Shown here: positions 52,471 to 64,000 of the stretch, one piece after another
How positions within the stretch are numbered: position 1 is the stretch's first letter
Layout: every line of letters begins with the position of its first letter
Source of the DNA: Sipunculus nudus
Lineage: Eukaryota; Annelida; Sipuncula; Golfingiida; Sipunculidae
DNA: 64,000 nt
Direction of reading: 5' to 3'
Assembly (NCBI GenBank): GCA_026874595.1
Contig: CM049321.1
Location: 21,484,979-21,548,978, forward strand
The notes under the pieces: model-generated
Databases searched by the model: none
The model's input: the letters and a program-made list of their open reading frames with translations, nothing else
What the model was told of the DNA's origin: nothing
Translations under genes and position numbers: made by a program

Positions 52471-55400
52471 ATATATATATATACTACAAGTATATATTAA
52501 TCCTATCTCTACAGACAGTTCTTCTAGCGTACGGTACTAATCAAAATTAAATACCCTGAGCTTGGATAGCCTCATGAAGCATTAAAGCACAGTATGCAAG
52601 CTGTACTTTGGAACCTTAAATGGTCGTGTGTATGTTCACTGAATGCTATCTCAAGTTAGCTTGGATTGCAGTGTCTTTTGGTACACTTGTAGTTATAAAT
52701 ACTTGTCTTTTAGGTCAAGGGTGGGGAACTGTCAATCACAGTGTGAGTGTGCAAACATTTCACATACAGTTACCTTAACACAGTACAGTAAGAAACCTAA
52801 TTGGAGAATTTAACCATAAATAACTAAATAGTTGATTCATTACATTACGGGTAACAGAACTATTATGACACCTTGTGTAACTTTGATACTGCAGCCTGTC
52901 ACAGTGTGTAGACATGCTCTTTGCAGTGATTTGGGTCACTTAATATTACTCAAGCATGAAAGATAAGAAAGCAAACCATGTAAAGGTCACTCGGTGCATT
53001 GTTCCCTCGGTTGAATATCAATTGGGTCCGGATGTTTGCCCATCCTCAGGTAAAAGTTTCAGATAATGAACTAGCAGAAATGAGCGTCTCTGTCAATCTT
53101 AAAAGAAAAGAATTGCAATCGTTCGCTGCTCATTAGGTTATAAATAATAATAAAATATTATGGTATTGACTCTTACTTTGACAACCTTTTGCCAGCCTGC
53201 ATGTTGAGCGAACAATAAATCAAGGCTTGTATTCACAAACAAATTAACACAAACACACTCCTTTATGTTAATTATATATGATTATTTATGATGATTGTGA
53301 TGTCTTGAAAGCAGAAAATATGTCATTTTAGGCGTGAATGACTGAAATGAATGTATTTCATTTATGAAAATCACACATATCAAACTAATAATAGGATGGT
53401 TTTCAATATTAATTATGCATAAAATGTGTATACTATGGTAATACATGTACTGATATTGCATGTAACAAAATTATCATAAATGTTTTAAGATTACTCTGAT
53501 CCTGAGCTGTTATTCATTGTACTCTTTATATGTAAAGATCTTATCGCCCACTTGTGGTAAATCTGGGAAATTCTGACGTTATCTTAATTTACATGACATT
53601 AATGTTATCAGTTTCATATAATATCCTGTTTCCATTGGTCAGGCTTACATCTTTGTTGGACCTCCAACATGCTTATCATATATATCTGTATAACACAATG
53701 GATGTTGTTAAACCCCACCTTAATATTATTATGACCACCCTTGACTATCAATTACCTCACTATCTGACCACACATCGTGGTCCAGCCTAACCCTTATACA
53801 CTATTAAGTCAGTCATCAATAACAATGAGTACAAAGTGTTTCATTTGTGTATAGATGTTTCAAGGTAAAATATTGAAATGTATGTAAAGAATTATATAGG
53901 CCTATATATATGATCATAAAAAGCTATCCTGTCTTATAATCAGTTTAAACCCAATTTTTGTATAAAATACACTAAAACATTTCAAATTCAAGATAAAATA
54001 TTAAATGTATGTAAAGCATTATTCAGGCCCTCTATTACTTACTATCATGAAATGCACTCTTATCTATAGTTTAAACCTTGTTTTTGTCTCAATTTAATAC
54101 ATTGAAAAAAAAATCATTTAAATTTCATAATGGCATGGGTACCAGCTAGTCCACTGGTACCCATAGCACTAGTCATTTTTTCATGATCAAAAGACGGGGA
54201 TGGTGTCACTCCAGGTTTTCAAGTCTGGTGCAATCATGGCAGAGGTCATTTTACTGCCAGGTTTTCAGAAATTACGTTGAAAGGCTGGGTTTTGCTCAGA
54301 AATAAATACTCTTGCTTTTGGTATTATTTCACTGGGGACATTCAGCTTCTAATGCATCTATTAACAAGAAATATCCTTTGTCCTTTGAGAAAATGTTTAA
54401 TTGTTTGGCATGACATGAATGCCTTGATTATTTCGGTCACTGAGGAAATCCTGAAGTCAGCCAAGATTGTGGACATGAAAGCATGAAAATGTGTACTTTT
54501 TAATGCCTGCTTTGGTCTAATTAATCAAGCTGGTATTTCTGAAGTCTCCTGAATTGCAGAAAATGAAAAACTGCAGGCTTAGGTTCAAGTGTAATTAAAT
54601 TAAAATGATTCTAATTAGATTACATGTATGTGTTGTGTGTAGGTGGTTAAGAGCACACCCGTGTAATCTTGATTACAAGTTGCATTTATAAATTCCTTTT
54701 TCAGGGTTCATGTGGGTCCATAAAACCAAGAATTCAATACTGCAGAAATGAAGTACATAAATCTCATTAAAATTTTATAAATATAATCAGAATTAGTCCT
54801 TAAATACTATTATTTACATTTTTGTCATTAGTATTTTCCATTTAATCACTGGTGAATGTTTAATACAGATATCTAAAGAGTGGGAGGTCAGACTGCACAA
54901 TTGCTCAGTAAGGTCCTGATCTCTGTCTGTTAATTCTCTCCAATTACCTGCTCTCTCAGTCCTTTCAAAGTCTTGTGATACTAACTGACTGAAGTGATAT
55001 CAGTAAAAACTTCATGGATTCACCAGCAAAGGATTGGGTGTCATTCATCTGCATTCATGAGCATGTTTTCATCAGCAATATTCATCATTCTTCAGAAGTT
55101 TTATGACTAATAGAGAGATTGGTCCTGAAATCTGATGCATCTTGAAAGCCCTTGCGTTTGTAATCTGGACTGGCCAAGATGAAAATCTTGATCTTGACTG
55201 GCCCAGTTTTAAACTGTATCAGATTCCAGTCTGTTCCTTGACATATATATTATCTTTGAGTTGGACTGAATCATATGAGTTACAGTTTATTTGGAAGCGT
55301 CTTAGCTTTATGAGCTTAATGCTTTGGAGTAATATTCAACTATTCACATATACATTCCTCGAACTGCAGAATAGTTATAAAAGCAGTCGACAAGTCAGCT

Positions 55401-55529
55401 TTAATTTGCTTCAATATGCAGTGTTAAATTTTTTAATTTGCTTCAATATGCAGTGTTAAAATGGTGATGAGTATTCAAATATGAGTCAGTCCAAATGTTG
55501 TACCTAGCTGTTTCAGCCCTAGTTAGTAA
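52471..55529. other. No gene seen
   Basis: No exon with recognisable domains. A 30-bp direct duplication (TTTAATTTGCTTCAATATGC and the following bases) lies at 55400-55460. Confidence 0.3.
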
Positions 55530-55865
55530 GGCCAAAAAAAATAAAAGGTATGGTTCTCAGGCACCACCCGCATTAATTTTAAACCCCCGCATCAAAAATT
55601 CTATTTTGATTTTAATTGAAACTTACCAATTTTGAGCTCCAGCCGCTCGGACATTTCTTTCAAGAAGATAAAATCATACAAATTTGATAAAATTTCCTTT
55701 GGTATGTAGTGCTTTTACAGGTTTAGCAAAAAAATATGTTATTACCATGCTTTTACCTTATCATTTGACATTTTTATCGAAACATACATTAAAATTAAAA
55801 AAACGCCAACCCGCATTGATTTCTGAAAAAAAGTGCCTGAGAACCAAACCTTTTTTTTTTTGCCC
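55530..55865. mobile_element. PIF/Harbinger-like MITE, copy 3
   Basis: The left end is GGCCAAAAAAAA after TAA and the right end TTTTTGCCC before TAG. Subterminal parts carry GGTATGGTTCTCAGGCAC and GTGCCTGAGAACCAAACC. It matches the copies at 1486 and 47211 in length and internal words. A remnant of the AGCTCAG hairpin family follows at 55890-55935. Confidence 0.7.
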
Positions 55866-55935
55866 TAGGACCCTAGAGTCATAATACTGATCTTAGCTCA
55901 TCAGCTGAGCTTCTTGACCTGAGGGTCATCTTGTT

Positions 55936-58900
55936 TCATTACAGTAAAAAGAAAAACAATAATGGTGGCGGATCATGCTGACAGCCAGGTCAGTGTTTCA
56001 TCAGGATTTGTTGACAGATTGCTATGGAGCTGTTTAGTGTTTTTTGTTTTGGATCATAACTCCAGCCTCCTGTTAACTTTTATGGTAATTTGCAGATGGT
56101 GTTTTAGGCATTTTGTGTCAACGTGTAATTTGTGTGTTCACTGGTTAATGCTGATTAGGAATTCTATGCATGGAAAGTGGGAGAAGAGAGATATGGGGAC
56201 TGGACGATGAAATTAAAGTCTCACAAAAAGTGTGGCCTTTTTTACCTCCCAAATTTGATGCCCACACAAAGCCTGCCTCAGTCACTGCTAGCCTCATTAT
56301 CTTGTCGTTCATTTGATATAACGACAAGTTATGCTTTGCTTTGATCTGTTTATAGAAATTTATTTGAAAATCACAGATAGTTTTTGTGCATTACTTCATA
56401 AATATTTTTGCTTTCACAATAGATATTCTTTGATATTTTAATACACAGGTAAACCAGTTTGTGGTTACTGAAGTATTCAGCCATATTGATGCATTGAAAT
56501 AAATATACATGAAAAAAATTTTAGTTGTGGTTTATGTGATATTCTTTACACATACAATGTTTTGCCTGCCAGAATGTGAATTAAAAAATAATAATTTTAT
56601 AGAATTCAGGCACGTAGTAATTATTCTTTTACAAATTGCACCCATGAGTGTTTGTTTCATTTAATCCATTAAGCCAATGTAGATATTTCATTCATGATTT
56701 TCTTTGGCATAAGTTACCTAAAACAGTTAATAACTTTATAAAGGAATGTTGACAGCCAAAATTGGTGTTCTTATGAACATATCAGGTTTACAAGAAGTGT
56801 AAGCTGATGTGATAAAAAGAGGAAGATAGCCTGCAAAAGTCTCAAGACTTGTTTTATGAATTATTCATGTAAATTAAGAATTGTTGATCGAAAGTCCCAG
56901 ATGCACCATAGGATTGGTGTAGCCTGGAACACCCAAAAGAACAGGGTTAGAAAAATGGCACATTGTATACATGTGCAAGAACTGGCACAGATTGGGTCAA
57001 ACTTGAACATGAACCCTTAGTCTTAAGCGTGCATGAAAAAGGTTCATTCCCAAATACTGGAGTGGTATTTTAGTGGTAAATATCACATCAGCAAGACCCA
57101 TCTTTTTGTTAAGTAAGGGCCAGGGTGGCTTTAAAGGTCATGGGGACAGTCACCTCCGCATTCTGTCAAAGTCGATTGGCAGACCCACACTTTAGGCTTG
57201 AATATTTTATATGCTTCCGTGATAGGTCGGGGAAAAACAATCCACTAAAACTTGCCGAGAAATTGGCCACTGGGAAGAAGAATTGGGGATGTTTTCCATT
57301 GGGGAAGAGAGGGTTTTATTTCATAAATGCCAGCAAGAAGGGAGTGATATATCAGAATTATTTGCCATTTTAATGGAAAAGAGGATGTCTCTCTTGAAGT
57401 GGTCAGAAGAAACAGATCCAGCTTTGTATCTTCACCACTGTGCGAGTGATAAACGAAGTAGTAAACCAAATCTTCCATTTTCTTCACAGATTTTTAAAGT
57501 TCTTTTCCATCTAAGATTGGCAACCTGATCTTTTCCCTCTCTTGCTTCAGTTTTCTTTATCCTTCTTTTTACTATTCCATAGGAGCCCTTGACTTGGATA
57601 ACCTTACATTTGTCTTTTTGGTGTTTTGATGCACCTCTTTGGAATCAGTTCAATGTATGTTCTTATCAAATTGCTCTTCAGTGTACATCTATTCCTGTAG
57701 GTTATGTTTTCTTGAAGTTTGTACACACTAATTCTGGTTTAGCCAATTTTGTAGTCCTCTCTGAGTGACAAACAGTGAATCCCTCTTACAGAACAATTTT
57801 ATTGCTAAGTCATTTATGATCATACATTTTCCACAGCCCTATAACCAATGAATTGAAAAGTTAAAGTAAGTTTTAGTTTCTTTCATATGAAAATTATTTT
57901 TTTTTACTTTTTTTGGCACTGTCCATATCAACTTCAAGAAGATGAAGACAGTTGTAATAGAACACTAATGTGTTATTATTTACCAGTCTATATATCACAA
58001 TATCTACCTTGTGCACACTAGAGATGTTGGGATAATCCAAGTTGGGATAGGATTGATGTAGCCTTGCACAGTGGTTAAAGGATTGTCAGCTCAGGGGCTG
58101 AAGGATTCAGTTTTCAACAGGTCAACCAACAAAAGGCAAAATGGTAATTATTAAAGTGTAGATAAAATCTCCAGAAATTGACTCATATGTGTAAGAAGGC
58201 TTACTAATAAAATTTTGACATAACTTCATTATAATATTATGATTGTAAGGATCATTCTTATGCCAAAGACAGTGCCACTACCTGGCTGTGTATATGTCTT
58301 TTCAGTACAGAAGAATACAATAGTATAATTCTGAAGTCACAAGTTAACCTATTTGTTTTTTTGAAAATCACTGGATTTCTGAAATTTGGATGAAAATTCA
58401 CCAATTATTTTCCCAATATTCTAAATTAAGCTGTAGCAGCCACATTTGTGGTTTGAATGCTCTACTTGAATGGAACCTGCAAAAGTAAAAAAGAAAAAGA
58501 AAAAAAAGGTGAAAATTATCTCCAAAAATGGTCTTAGGACTGCATGGATATATAAAGGCTGTAAAGCTAATCTTTCTCTTTTACTGAAGTAATTTTGATA
58601 GATTTGTTTGTGTTTACTTTATGATAAATAGTCCAGTAATTGTGATGTGACATCACCTATTTGGTGGGTGGTACAAAGCCATTGTTAAATTATTTGCTGT
58701 TTATGAGGGGAAACTGTTGGTTAATACAAGGTTAATCTGTGGCAATCAACAGCATGCGTACCACTCACTGTGACGTTTAAACGCCTACACTCAAATTATT
58801 GCCAAGACTGTGCAATAATGGGCCTACATTTTATTGATTGTCATGGGGGATGGTGGTACTTTTTTATGATAGCCCATAATACCAGACAAATCAGGGATCA

Positions 58901-59334
58901 TATAGTGAAAAATCAGACAATTACTAATGCACAGATCCTTCAGTAAAAAAATACATCTTGTAAAATTTGAATCAGATTAGTATGTTAGGCATCTTATTCA
59001 ATTTAAAAATACCTATCCTCATTCAGTGTATATGTTTTTTTAAGTGTAGTGTATACATACACATATATTTATATATATAGCAGTGAAGTGAACATTATTT
59101 TCCACAAACCTGGCGGTCTGTGTTTTGAAATAAATATTAAAAGTAGGTAGCTATTGTGTCCATGCATGTAGTTTTTCTACCTGATTATAGAATTGTTCCC
59201 ATAATTATCATAGTGGTAATAAGGCTGTACACAAACTTGTATATATTGCTATATTATTTTCATTTAATAAAGAAATATTAGGTTCAAAACTTGTATATAT
59301 TATACAACGACAGGCAAGCTTTGGATTTGAGGTA
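55936..59334. other. No gene seen
   Basis: Open frames around 57125-57530 overlap on both strands and match no domain known to me; splice signals around them are not convincing. The rest is AT-rich. Confidence 0.3.
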
Positions 59335-59545
59335 CCTGCTTCCATGTTCTAGGGGTAGAGCACATTGCTCAAAGCCGGGAAATTGTGAGTTCCAATCACA
59401 GCTGAGGATGGGTTAGACATTTCACAATCAGTCCCCACCCAGGGTGAGCACTCTGCAGCATTAATGAGGAGACAACAGTGCCTAACAGTCTTATTTCACT
59501 CACAGAAGAGTGCGCCTTTCAGGGGTTCCAAATTTCCAAGGTGAT
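59335..59545 (+). mobile_element. tRNA-derived SINE
   Basis: An A-box-like TAGGGGTAGAGCAC and a B-box-like GAGTTCCAATCAC are about 40 nt apart. A body with TTATTTCACTCAC and GGGGTTCC words follows, shared with the minus-strand copy at 50010-50281. The copy is degenerate, so probably old. Confidence 0.55.
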
Positions 59546-59657
59546 TGCGTCCAAGGTAAAATTGACACAAGATGTTTCAATTAACTTTGTAATAGGATTA
59601 TCTATTGGACTTCACAGAGATTAAAATTGTCACAGTGATGTTTTTATGTATGTGCAT

Positions 59658-59855
59658 GTCAAGGCCCAGATCTCGATCTGCACTAATGGCGATTGGTCCA
59701 GACCAAATCACTATCAGGATTCAGTCCAGCCTAAACCCAGATCAGGATTTGAGCCAGACTGATACCCAGTAAGGGTTTGGTCCAGCCTAAATCTCAATAG
59801 GGATTTGGTCTTGACTAATCGCTGATTGGTCCTGGTTGGGATCCAGGCCTTGACA
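59658..59855. mobile_element. Small inverted-repeat element with GGTCCAG minisatellite
   Basis: The ends GTCAAGGCCCAGATC and GATCCAGGCCTTGAC are inverted copies with few differences. In between, a unit of about 32 bp (AGGATTTGGTCCAGCCTAAA and the following bases) is repeated four to five times with variation. It looks like a MITE whose interior has become a minisatellite. Confidence 0.5.
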
Positions 59856-61115
59856 AGTTGACATATGCATGCATGGTACTTGTAAAGTACATGTAAAGTG
59901 ACATATTTAACATCATTAAAGATATAACATCATGAAAGGAAAGGTCACAGTGTGCAGACTTGGATTCACAACAGTGGGTCTCTTCAGGATTTGTGGGCAT
60001 CACAATCTCACACTCGCAATGCACTGGGGCTTCTAAATACACCAGTGGTGTATATAGGTATAAATGTAGTGAAGGGGGTAATTAATGTAGTCCAACCAAG
60101 TAAGATTTTTTTCAAAGCAAATTACATAAAATGGGTGTTTTGTGTGTAGGACTTTACAGAATAAGTTATATCTTGTAAGCATGCACATGTGAAATGTAAA
60201 CAGAAGATATATGTTTTACTTGAAATGTAACAAATTTTGATTTTGAAGTTTGATAGTTGAGAAAAGCTGTCTGTCAGTGCCTGACAGGAGGAGGTTCATT
60301 TTGACTAGAAATGACCTCTGGTGGGAGGCTGAGGAGTTCAGTGGCCTGTTGGTGATGCAGTTTGTCCTGTATATGAGAATAAAGATAACCAATTGTGTTA
60401 ACTTTGATCAATTTTTATTTTTGTACCAATATATGGTGGAGACTCCGGGTAATCATCAATTATGGTAAATGCAGCACACCATAAGTCAAGTTTATGTGCT
60501 ATATTCTAAATGCTGATTAAATTGTTACGTGAACTTATAGGTACTATTTAAAGTCATATTCATTCATTACTCATCACAGTTTTATCTTATTATACACACT
60601 TAAAATATGAGTAGTTGTTTGCTAAACAGGACAGGGGTCCATAATAAGTAACATTTATTCAATCCCCATGAAAGCGAGGTCTGATATTATGTGTAAATTA
60701 AAGTTTAATAAGTCACGTCCAGTCTGTCATGGGACGTGCAGTTTTACATTATTTTGCCAAATGTGAAAGTTCATATACCATAAATGTACCATGATGTCCA
60801 TGGGAAATGAATGATTGTGGTTTGTAATGCTTTCCCACTATACGAGTGCTCATGGGACCATCATCCCACACCACCACTAACAACTCATCTTGGTATAATG
60901 GAAGTCAAATACATTGATGGCTGGACTAATTGTGTATCGGTAATGGCCACAGGGGGGTATATGTGGTTATGTGTGGGTTCAGGCATTAATGCCTGATGGT
61001 TTCCATACAGTTGGCCATTTATTTAATTAATGAGATTTCTTTATAAATGCACAGTTCTCTTCTTTCATAAAAACAAAACTGAAGTATGGTTATATTGTCC
61101 TCTGTGACCTACTTA
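59856..61115. other. No gene seen
   Basis: No recognisable exon on either strand. Confidence 0.3.
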
Positions 61116-62298
61116 ATTGTATCCGCCAAAACAGAGTTTTGCGGATACTATGTTTTCAGCCCGCCGCCGCCGCGGCAGCGGCTGCGTAGCTTACTGGTGT
61201 CTGGAGAACTCCTCCGTAACTGCTGAGCAGAATTTTACGAAACCCGGGATTATGTTCGGGTCACATGTGAACTGCTGCACCCCGATTTTGTTTTGACCTC
61301 TGACCTTTCCTCTGCACTCTGCGTCTGTTTGTGCGTCTGTTTCCACACATAAACCCACATATCTCAGGAACAGTTTGACGGATCAGAAAATTTTTTTGCA
61401 CAAATGTAGCCCTTGGAGAGCTTTATAACATACACAAAAAATGGTGGCACCACCAGCAACCAGGTTTGCACAGTGTCCATCTGTTCGTCTGCCTTGGGTT
61501 AAAATCACTCATATCTCTGCAGTGATTTGACAAAATTCACCTGAAATTCGGCATGCGTATACATCCTGGATAGCTTTACTGATTTTATGACAGGTGGCGC
61601 CACCTACATTCACGTTTACGCTGCAGACATCCAAGCTCATATCTCGGGAACCGTTTGACTGATTGGGCCAAAATTGTGCATGTGTACAGATCTCACATAG
61701 CTCTTTATCATACGCAAAACTGGTGGCGCCACCTGTAGCCATTTTTGCACAGCTCCCGTCTGTTTGTCTGCCATGGGATAAAATCACTCATATCTCGGCA
61801 GTGGTTTGACATATCTGCCTAAAATTTTGCAGGTTTATACATCCCCAACAGCTCTCTTGATTTTATGACAGGTGGCGCCACCTGCATTCTAGTTTATGCA
61901 GCAGACATCCAAGCTCATATCTTGGGAACTGTTTGACCGATTGGGCCAAAGTTTTGCATGTGTATAGTTCTCACATAGCTCTTTATCATACACAAAACCT
62001 TCAGCCATTTTTGCACAGCTTCCATCTGTTTGTCTGCCACGGGCTAAAATCACTCATAAACATGTAGTGGTTTGACTTATCTGCCTCAAATTTTGCATAT
62101 GTATACAACTTGGACGGCTTTCTGGATTTTGTGGTAGGTGGCGCAACCTACATACACCATTTGGCTGCAGACATCCATGCTAATATGCAACACTTCACTC
62201 TATTTCCCCTTGCCACTCAATCCATGCCTCACTTCACCCGTTCCACTCTGATTTAGGCGGATACACGTAGTCGCTTGTCGACTACCTGTATTCTAGTT
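61116..62298 (-). mobile_element. Hairpin-ended tandem-core element, copy 3 (inverted)
   Basis: This is the reverse complement of the copies at 41818 and 43391. It starts ATTGTATCCGCC and ends GTATTCTAGTT, with both terminal hairpins preserved. The core is shorter, about four GGTGGCGCCACC-type sites, some decayed (for example near 61446 and 62000). Because it shares exact ends with the other two copies, it fixes the element termini as AACTAGAATAC and GGCGGATACAAT. Confidence 0.75.
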
Positions 62299-63205
62299 TG
62301 ATTAGCTCTTTGCTCATGAATATTTCAAATTGGCGATATTTGCAGAAGGAAAATTATCACAAAAATTAACTTTTGTTTATACTGTTGCCTTATTTGCATT
62401 TTGTATACATTATCTATGATGGAAGGGACAAGACTGAAATATTGATAATAGTAAAATTAACAGATCTTTTATTTTTTTCAGTAAGTTAAATATTGATATT
62501 ATGGGTCATATGAAATCTTTTACATTATGTACAATTAATGAACAAGAATTTCCACTTGTTTGTTGTATGTCCCCTGGGTCCTTCTAAATTTATAAAGATT
62601 AAATAATTTATACAGTAAAGTATATACTCGCTGTCATTTAATGTAGTATGAGATCCACTAAATTAAACCTCAGGAAACACTGAAATGGTGGAAATTGTGA
62701 AATTTAACCTTGCGAATATAAATTAAGCCTACCACAGTATGTACAAATGAACATAGGAACACATTAAATGATGGAATCTTTGTGCTCTTTTGGTGCAGTT
62801 GTAAAAAGAATAAAATAGCCCAGTATATGCAGTTTCCTTTTAAATATTCTTTTAAATTAAAGATGTAAAGGCTTGAACCTTAAAGGAATATACATTTCAG
62901 TTTAATGTCCTTTATAATTTATTGCTGTCATTTAACCACACGTATATTACAGTGTTTATTTAATTTGACTTTTATTGTGATTGGGAGAGTAAAATTAGGA
63001 AGTGATGCTCAACTGTAACTCCGTCCAAGCCTTACAAGAAAGGAGATTTACCTTAGTACCTTGCTGCATGGTAGCTGGACTATTGAAGCCACATTGCAGC
63101 CAGCTGTTGACTGTTACAGCCAGCAGACAGTATCAGAGACTAGCCGAGAAACTAACCAATCTTCATCACATGTACATGTAACCAGACAAGTGAGCTGCCT
63201 CAGAG
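62299..63205. other. No gene seen
   Basis: AT-rich sequence without a recognisable exon. Confidence 0.3.
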
Positions 63206-63363
63206 TCAACTGTCATCACCTGATTGGTGGAACCCCAGGTCATGTGATTAATGGTAGAACAATTATCATCACCTGATTGGTTCAACCTCTTAGGTCATGT
63301 GATTAATAAGGGGAAATTGTTATCACTGATTGGTTGAACCTCCAGGGTCATGTGATTTATGGT
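63206..63363. repeat. Three tandem repeats with TCATGTGAT and ATTGG motifs
   Basis: A unit of about 55-60 bp occurs three times. Each contains a TGATTGGTTGAACC-like part (inverted CCAAT) and a GGTCATGTGATT part (an E-box of the TCATGTGA type). It may be a minisatellite or a small regulatory cluster. Confidence 0.55.
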
Positions 63364-64000
63364 CCCAGTGCCAGGCAGGGGGTTGTTGGAAGGCCATTTG
63401 GGAACCATTAACCTTTCTACACAGTTCTGTATCTAATTTGACTACAGTGTGATGAGAGATCATTCATGGAGACTGACATCTGACTATTCCAGGAATTTCC
63501 AGGAAATCCGAGAACTTCAGGGGTCAAAGCCCATTGACCTAAATCAAGAAAATATGTGTCACAGTTTTGACCCCTTTTCGGGATACAGTTTCACAAAACA
63601 ATATTCTACATAAAATCCTATTGGTTGATGTACATATATTTTTGTCAGTTATGGCACATCAAACATATATTCTACTTTGAGTCATGCTCAGGGTTTTAAG
63701 GTTAAAGGGTATTAATTTTCATTAACCAATGAGATATCAGGGAATGTTTTTGTTATCTGCATATGTTCCTGTTTGCAAAAAAAAAAATATGAAAAGAGGA
63801 ACATGATCCTATTCCAACAATAAAGGCATTATTCACACACCAATCAACAGTGCATATTGTTTGACTTCATTGCTGTTTATCAATTTTATGAGCTTGATTG
63901 CAAAGAATGACACATTTAATGTTATATCATTCAATTTAATCAAAATGAACAGTCTAAGTGTGGGTGCAGTCCAAGTGTGGCACTTCTAGCCTTGCCCTCT
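63364..64000. other. No gene seen
   Basis: No recognisable exon in the last 640 bp of the window. Confidence 0.3.

Noticed and set aside
55142-55459. 105-codon plus-strand frame
   Set aside because: It begins in AT-rich sequence, contains an internal direct DNA duplication at its end, and has no domain or splice context.
57125-57528. Overlapping open frames on both strands that could be an exon
   Set aside because: No recognisable domain, overlapping frames in three phases, and no convincing splice sites at their edges.
59335-59545. Functional tRNA gene
   Set aside because: A- and B-box-like motifs are present but no cloverleaf with a matching acceptor stem can be drawn; a SINE head explains it better.

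Overview
This is eukaryotic nuclear DNA: AT-rich, gene-poor, intron-rich and crowded with non-coding mobile-element remnants. The few clear genes are an animal TRIM-type RING/B-box protein, a Mab-21/cGAS-like fragment, ribosomal protein S26 and an Fe/Mn superoxide dismutase. Together with the repeat style (tandem-core elements with hairpin ends, tRNA-derived SINEs, many MITEs), this suggests a lophotrochozoan, most likely a bivalve mollusc. That placement is inferred from gene and repeat content, not from a search.

Layout. 1-11 kb: a single-exon TRIM-like gene (minus strand, 4947-6815), surrounded by decayed duplicates of its own flanks and RING exon. 11.1-16.5 kb: a four-exon minus-strand Fe/Mn superoxide dismutase gene. 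It predicts a 271-aa protein with an N-terminal signal peptide, all four metal ligands and a C-terminal KDEL ER-retrieval signal. Its introns carry two pogo-like MITEs and a foldback element. 18.3-19.1 kb: a frame-disrupted minus-strand Mab-21/cGAS-like fragment. 19.6-28.4 kb: a repeat-rich block bounded by inverted copies of a CACTGTTAAAA end motif. It contains a tentative plus-strand spliced transcription unit with little coding capacity. 28.4-34.1 kb: no convincing coding gene, but two TATA-type core promoters and one microRNA-like hairpin. 34.1-38.6 kb: the complete RPS26 gene (minus strand, four exons, 5'TOP start). 39.3 kb: the first coding exon of a secreted or membrane protein (plus strand), head-to-head with RPS26. 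The rest of that gene was not found and may lie beyond the window. 40-64 kb: no recognisable coding exon, but three copies of a hairpin-ended element built from tandem GGTGGCGCCACC units, a 2.2-kb foldback element rich in CTCGCCTAGGCGAG palindromes, Harbinger- and pogo-like MITEs, and two tRNA-derived SINEs.

The genes do not form a pathway. TRIM and Mab-21/cGAS-like proteins are both innate-immunity families that expand by birth and death in bivalves, and each shows decayed copies or damage here. The most unusual gene product is the predicted ER-retained superoxide dismutase, whose start codon also sits in a perfect TISU element. The most unusual non-coding structures are the AvrII-palindrome foldback element and the hairpin-ended tandem-core family.
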